From Prorocentrum cordatum (Eukaryota > Sar > Dinophyceae > Prorocentrales > Prorocentraceae), in assembly GCA_963575745.1 (NCBI GenBank), contig CAUYUJ010015306.1, forward strand, positions 278,039 through 342,038: a stretch of 64,000 nt of DNA. Direction: 5' to 3'. The notes beneath the pieces are model-generated. The model was not told the origin of the DNA. It saw only the letters and a program-made list of their open reading frames with translations, and made no database searches. Positions 61,076 to 64,000 of the stretch are shown in pieces (positions within the stretch are counted from its first letter, which is position 1; each line of letters starts with the position of its first letter). The translations under genes were made by a program, and so were the position numbers.

Positions 61076-63784
61076 ATGGCCGCCGACGCCGCCAGCGACG
61101 GCGCCCAGGGGGAGGCACCTGACCCCTCGGGCGCCGCCGAGAGCAGCAGTGAAGCTGCTCTCGCCAGCGGAGAGCGTCGCGGGCCTCGCAACGCGCTCTT
61201 CGCTGATAGCGAACGGCCTCTCGCGTCCACGGCAGACGCCACGCCAAAAGCGTCTGCCTCCGCGGAGGGCGGCTCGCCCGGCCCCGACCCGGGCGCCGCC
61301 AGCGCAGGATCGGCTCCCCAGGCCGCCAAGCGTGCTCCGCCACTGGCCCTCCGCTCCAAGGCCGCGGCGGCCCCTCCGCCTGCTATCGGGGTGGGCTCGT
61401 CGCGCGTCGGCTCGCGGGAAGCGCCGAAGGGGGCCTCTGCAGCTACCCCCCGCACCTTCCAGCGAGCGGCCAGGGTGAGCGCCTCTCGCCAACTGCTTGG
61501 CGTAGTGGACGGGGCCTCGCGCGGCACAATTGAGGCCGCCTTCAGGCGCCAGTCCCTAGTCTACCATCCAGACAGGACTCCCGCGCACCTGGGCGCCGAC
61601 GCGCGAGCAGCCCGCGCGCTGAAGTGGAAGCAGCTCTGTGACGCCAAGTCAGTGTTGCTCCAGGCCGTCTCGCAGGCCGCCGCGCCGCCCGATGTTCCTA
61701 GCACGGGCGGCGACGGTCCTGCCGCCCGCGCCTACGCCCAGGCCAAGGCGGCAGGAAGGGGCGCCCGCAAGGGCAAGCTGGCTCCAGGGTCGACCATGGC
61801 CCTTCAGGCGCTCGAAGAGGCGGTCTCCTCGCGGGTCGCCCTTGCGAGCGCCGAGCTGGCCCCTCGGGCTGCCCTTCCCGCCTCGGGCGCACCTCTCCCG
61901 AGGGGCGGGGTTTCGTCTGCCCTCGCGACGCGAGCGGCTGAGTCGGATGCCATCCTCGTCTCCGCCGTGTCGCGCGGCCGCGTGGAGCTCGACGCACTCC
62001 GCACCGCGCGTGCCGACGCCACCAGGCGCACGGTGCAGGCTCCTGCACGCGGCGAAGGAGAGCGTGCCGTCGCTCGTGCCGAGCTCGCGGAAGGGACGGC
62101 CGATCGCGCCTACTTCCGACGCGTGCGCGAGGCCGCCAGTCGAGAGGCCGCGGGCTTGCCGCGCACTGCTCCCGTCCAGCTGGGTCGGGATTGGCGCAAA
62201 ACCTTGCGCGCCGTCCTGCGCAGCGCTGAGGTCTCGACGGGCCTCGCCATCGCAGAACGTGCCGCTCGTGCTGGGGACGCACCCGCGTCGTCCACTGGCC
62301 GCTCCTTGGCCGAGGTGGAGGCTGAGGACCCGCGCGCCTTGGCAAGGCCCGCCGACGACCCTGCGTCCAGCTTCAGCCGTCGTGAGCGGCGCGCGGTCCG
62401 CGCCCGCCTGGTCCCGCGGGATGAAGCGGTCGAGGACCAGCCCAACCGCGGTGGTCACGCGCCGCACTCCGCCTCGCGCACGGGCGCCGCGCGCGCCAGG
62501 CGCGCCGCCAGGCAGCGGCGGGCTTCGATGGCGGCGCTCCCCGCCCCTGAGGGGGGGGCCGCCACGGCGCCTGGCCGCGGGGCGCGTCGCACTGCCAATG
62601 CGCGCCGCTGGGCAGGCGCGGCACGCCCCAGCTCCGCCGCGGGAGTGGGCTCCCCACCGCGGAGCCGCAGCCCTGCCCGCAGCCGTACGCGGTCTCCAAA
62701 CCCGTACGGGACCGACCGCACCTCTCCCTCGGGGGGCTGCTCGTCGCCTCCCGTCGACGGCCCGATCTCGCCCGAGGAGCCGTCGGAGTCGCCTGCGGGG
62801 GAGGCATCGGAGGGCCCGCACACTCCTGACGGGTCCCCGCCCGCGAGCGTTCGCAGCCGCTCGAGAGCGGAGCCCGCGTGCGACGAGGACTCTCCGACGG
62901 AGCTCGAGGACGTCGTGCTGAGTGCCCTCGCAGACTCCTCGATGGACCTCGAGCGCGTCGTGGCGGGCCTGAACCCCGAGGTCCTCCGCCGCCTGCAGGC
63001 GGCCTTCCCTCGCCGTCCGGGGGCCTCTCCGCCCGCCGCTCACGCCTCGGTTCGCAGCCGCTCTCGGGGCCGCGGCACGCGTGTAGGCTCCGAGACGCCG
63101 CGGCCCGTGCCCCCGCCGCCGCCGCCGCCCCCTCACCACTCTGGTGGGCGTGCGGCGTCGCGATCCCGCGCGTCGGCCGCAGGCCAGGGGCTTAGTCGGG
63201 CCGTCGCGCGCGACTCCTCTCGCGCGCCTTCGCGTCAGGCTACGTCGCCTGGGCGTCGCGAGGTGCGCTCCCCTCGAGTCGCTCCGAAGCGGCGCCCGAG
63301 CCCCGCTGCTGCGCAGCGGCCAGCCACGTCCCGCCATGGTGCGAGCTCGGGCGACGCCCACGCAGGCAGCTCCCGCGCGGACTCCGCTGCTCGGGCCCCT
63401 CAGTCTTCGGTAGGCACGCGCTCCTCCAGCGATGCTGTTGCGGCCCCGCAGGGCGGGGGGCGCGCCGCCGAGAAAAGGGGGTCTTCGAGCGGCCCCGCGC
63501 CTGGCCGAGATTCAGGGCACGAGCTGCATCCCAGCGGCTCCCACAGCGGCGACGCTGGGAGCGCCGCGGCAGCAGCCTTCGCAGCGCGGCGCACGGCCTC
63601 CGCGGCCGTTGAGCAGCCCTTGCCTCCAGGGGCCGCCACCGCCCTAGCGTGGCGTCTCAACCTCGGCGGTGAAAAGGTCACAGTGGAGGTGGGGACCCGC
63701 CTGGCAAGCTGCCTTCCAGAGCGCGGCGTCGTGGCTGAGGTCTTTCGCACCCGCAGGGGCCGCCGAGCCCGAGGGCAGAGATGA
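61076..63784 (+). CDS. J-domain protein, 902 aa, possibly retroelement-encoded
   Basis: Start: first ATG of the frame. Residues about 137-198 are a J-domain: ASRQLLGVVDGASRGTIEAA, FRRQSLVYHPDRTP with the diagnostic HPD at 164-166, then helix III ARALKWKQLCDAKSVLLQAV. J-domains stimulate Hsp70 ATPase through HPD. The rest is not DnaJ: no Gly/Phe region, zinc finger or C-terminal substrate domain. Residues 200-500 are Ala/Arg/Glu helical sequence, 500-900 are Arg/Ser/Pro-rich with RSRS-like runs (disordered, possibly nucleic-acid binding), ending TALAWRLNLGGEKVTVEVGT. The TGA at 63782 is probably not the original end: the +1 frame continues (next entry). Composition and the 55-bp segment shared with the neighbouring retroelement suggest it belongs to a related element, but a host gene is not excluded. 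Confidence 0.6.
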   Translation: MAADAASDGAQGEAPDPSGAAESSSEAALASGERRGPRNALFADSERPLASTADATPKASASAEGGSPGPDPGAASAGSAPQAAKRAPPLALRSKAAAAPPPAIGVGSSRVGSREAPKGASAATPRTFQRAARVSASRQLLGVVDGASRGTIEAAFRRQSLVYHPDRTPAHLGADARAARALKWKQLCDAKSVLLQAVSQAAAPPDVPSTGGDGPAARAYAQAKAAGRGARKGKLAPGSTMALQALEEAVSSRVALASAELAPRAALPASGAPLPRGGVSSALATRAAESDAILVSAVSRGRVELDALRTARADATRRTVQAPARGEGERAVARAELAEGTADRAYFRRVREAASREAAGLPRTAPVQLGRDWRKTLRAVLRSAEVSTGLAIAERAARAGDAPASSTGRSLAEVEAEDPRALARPADDPASSFSRRERRAVRARLVPRDEAVEDQPNRGGHAPHSASRTGAARARRAARQRRASMAALPAPEGGAATAPGRGARRTANARRWAGAARPSSAAGVGSPPRSRSPARSRTRSPNPYGTDRTSPSGGCSSPPVDGPISPEEPSESPAGEASEGPHTPDGSPPASVRSRSRAEPACDEDSPTELEDVVLSALADSSMDLERVVAGLNPEVLRRLQAAFPRRPGASPPAAHASVRSRSRGRGTRVGSETPRPVPPPPPPPPHHSGGRAASRSRASAAGQGLSRAVARDSSRAPSRQATSPGRREVRSPRVAPKRRPSPAAAQRPATSRHGASSGDAHAGSSRADSAARAPQSSVGTRSSSDAVAAPQGGGRAAEKRGSSSGPAPGRDSGHELHPSGSHSGDAGSAAAAAFAARRTASAAVEQPLPPGAATALAWRLNLGGEKVTVEVGTRLASCLPERGVVAEVFRTRRGRRARGQR

Positions 63785-64000
63785 CCTGCACTGCCTCCTG
63801 CAGGCCTTGCACGCCTATAAGCGCCTGTTTCAGACAGGCGGCGCCGAGCCGATCGACGAAGCCTCGTGGTTGCATCCTTACGTGGCCACCGTTGAGCCCG
63901 AGGCTATCCCCGCGGGCGCTGACCTCCAAGCCATGGGGGCGGGCGCCATCCGTGGCATCGGGCTCGGCTCAAAGATCGAGCGCAGGAGGCGCGCGGGCAA
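63760..64000 (+). CDS. Frameshifted continuation of the J-domain ORF, cut by the window
   Basis: In the +1 frame the DNA reads protein-like sequence to the window edge: EGRDDLHCLLQALHAYKRLF, then AEPIDEASWLHPYVATVEPE and GAGAIRGIGLGSKIERRRRA, with no stop. Either a 1-base indel, a programmed shift, or an intron joins it to the upstream frame. Truncated at the right edge. Confidence 0.5.

Overview
The window is nuclear DNA from a dinoflagellate. The direct evidence is a perfect 22-nt copy of the dinoflagellate trans-splicing leader (DinoSL) on the minus strand at 38485-38506, sitting 35 bases upstream of an open reading frame. Supporting signs are GC-rich, GC3-rich exons in a sea of repeats, candidate introns with GT, GC or GA donors and AG|G acceptors, and a gag/RT retroelement of the kind I associate with dinoflagellates. 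A Prorocentrum-like source is my guess from the repeat style (long CTTGGGGGCC arrays), not something the sequence proves. No bacterial operons, rRNA, credible tRNA or CRISPR are visible.

Layout. 1-3.5 kb: a 73-bp satellite, a 1.3-kb GAGGCT minisatellite and purine triplet arrays. 4.6-9.4 kb: the first gene-like part, with an unrecognised 177-aa membrane-type ORF (4584-5117) and a plus-strand multi-exon gene ending in a UVR-like EDYDKA motif (6307-9362, model partial). 9.4-18.3 kb: dispersed repeats, foldback elements and a 72-bp satellite. 18.3-22.8 kb: four tandem ~670-bp units, each built round a (TTG)n core, the fourth split by a 1.7-kb insertion that carries an exon-like ORF. 23-36 kb: weak ORFs among many short palindromic or terminal-inverted-repeat (MITE-like) elements, satellites and microsatellites. 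36.6-38.5 kb: a minus-strand gene with the DinoSL relict, a likely retroposed mRNA that nevertheless shows two apparent introns and one in-frame stop. 39-55 kb: more elements, aspartate-coding GAC arrays, CTTGG arrays, a ~150-bp satellite family and two weak gene candidates. 55.5-60.4 kb: a decayed retroelement with a membrane-anchored gag-like ORF followed by reverse transcriptase and RNase H split over three frames. 61.1-64 kb: a 902-aa ORF with a genuine J-domain (HPD motif), running off the window in a shifted frame.

Working together: little here is a pathway. What ties the window together is mobility. At least ten dispersed families recur, some nested in one another (one element inside another at 36 kb, an insertion inside a microsatellite at 20.5 kb), the gag/RT element could supply reverse transcription, and the SL-bearing gene looks like a product of mRNA recycling into DNA. 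Family letters (A, B, C...) used below are my own labels.
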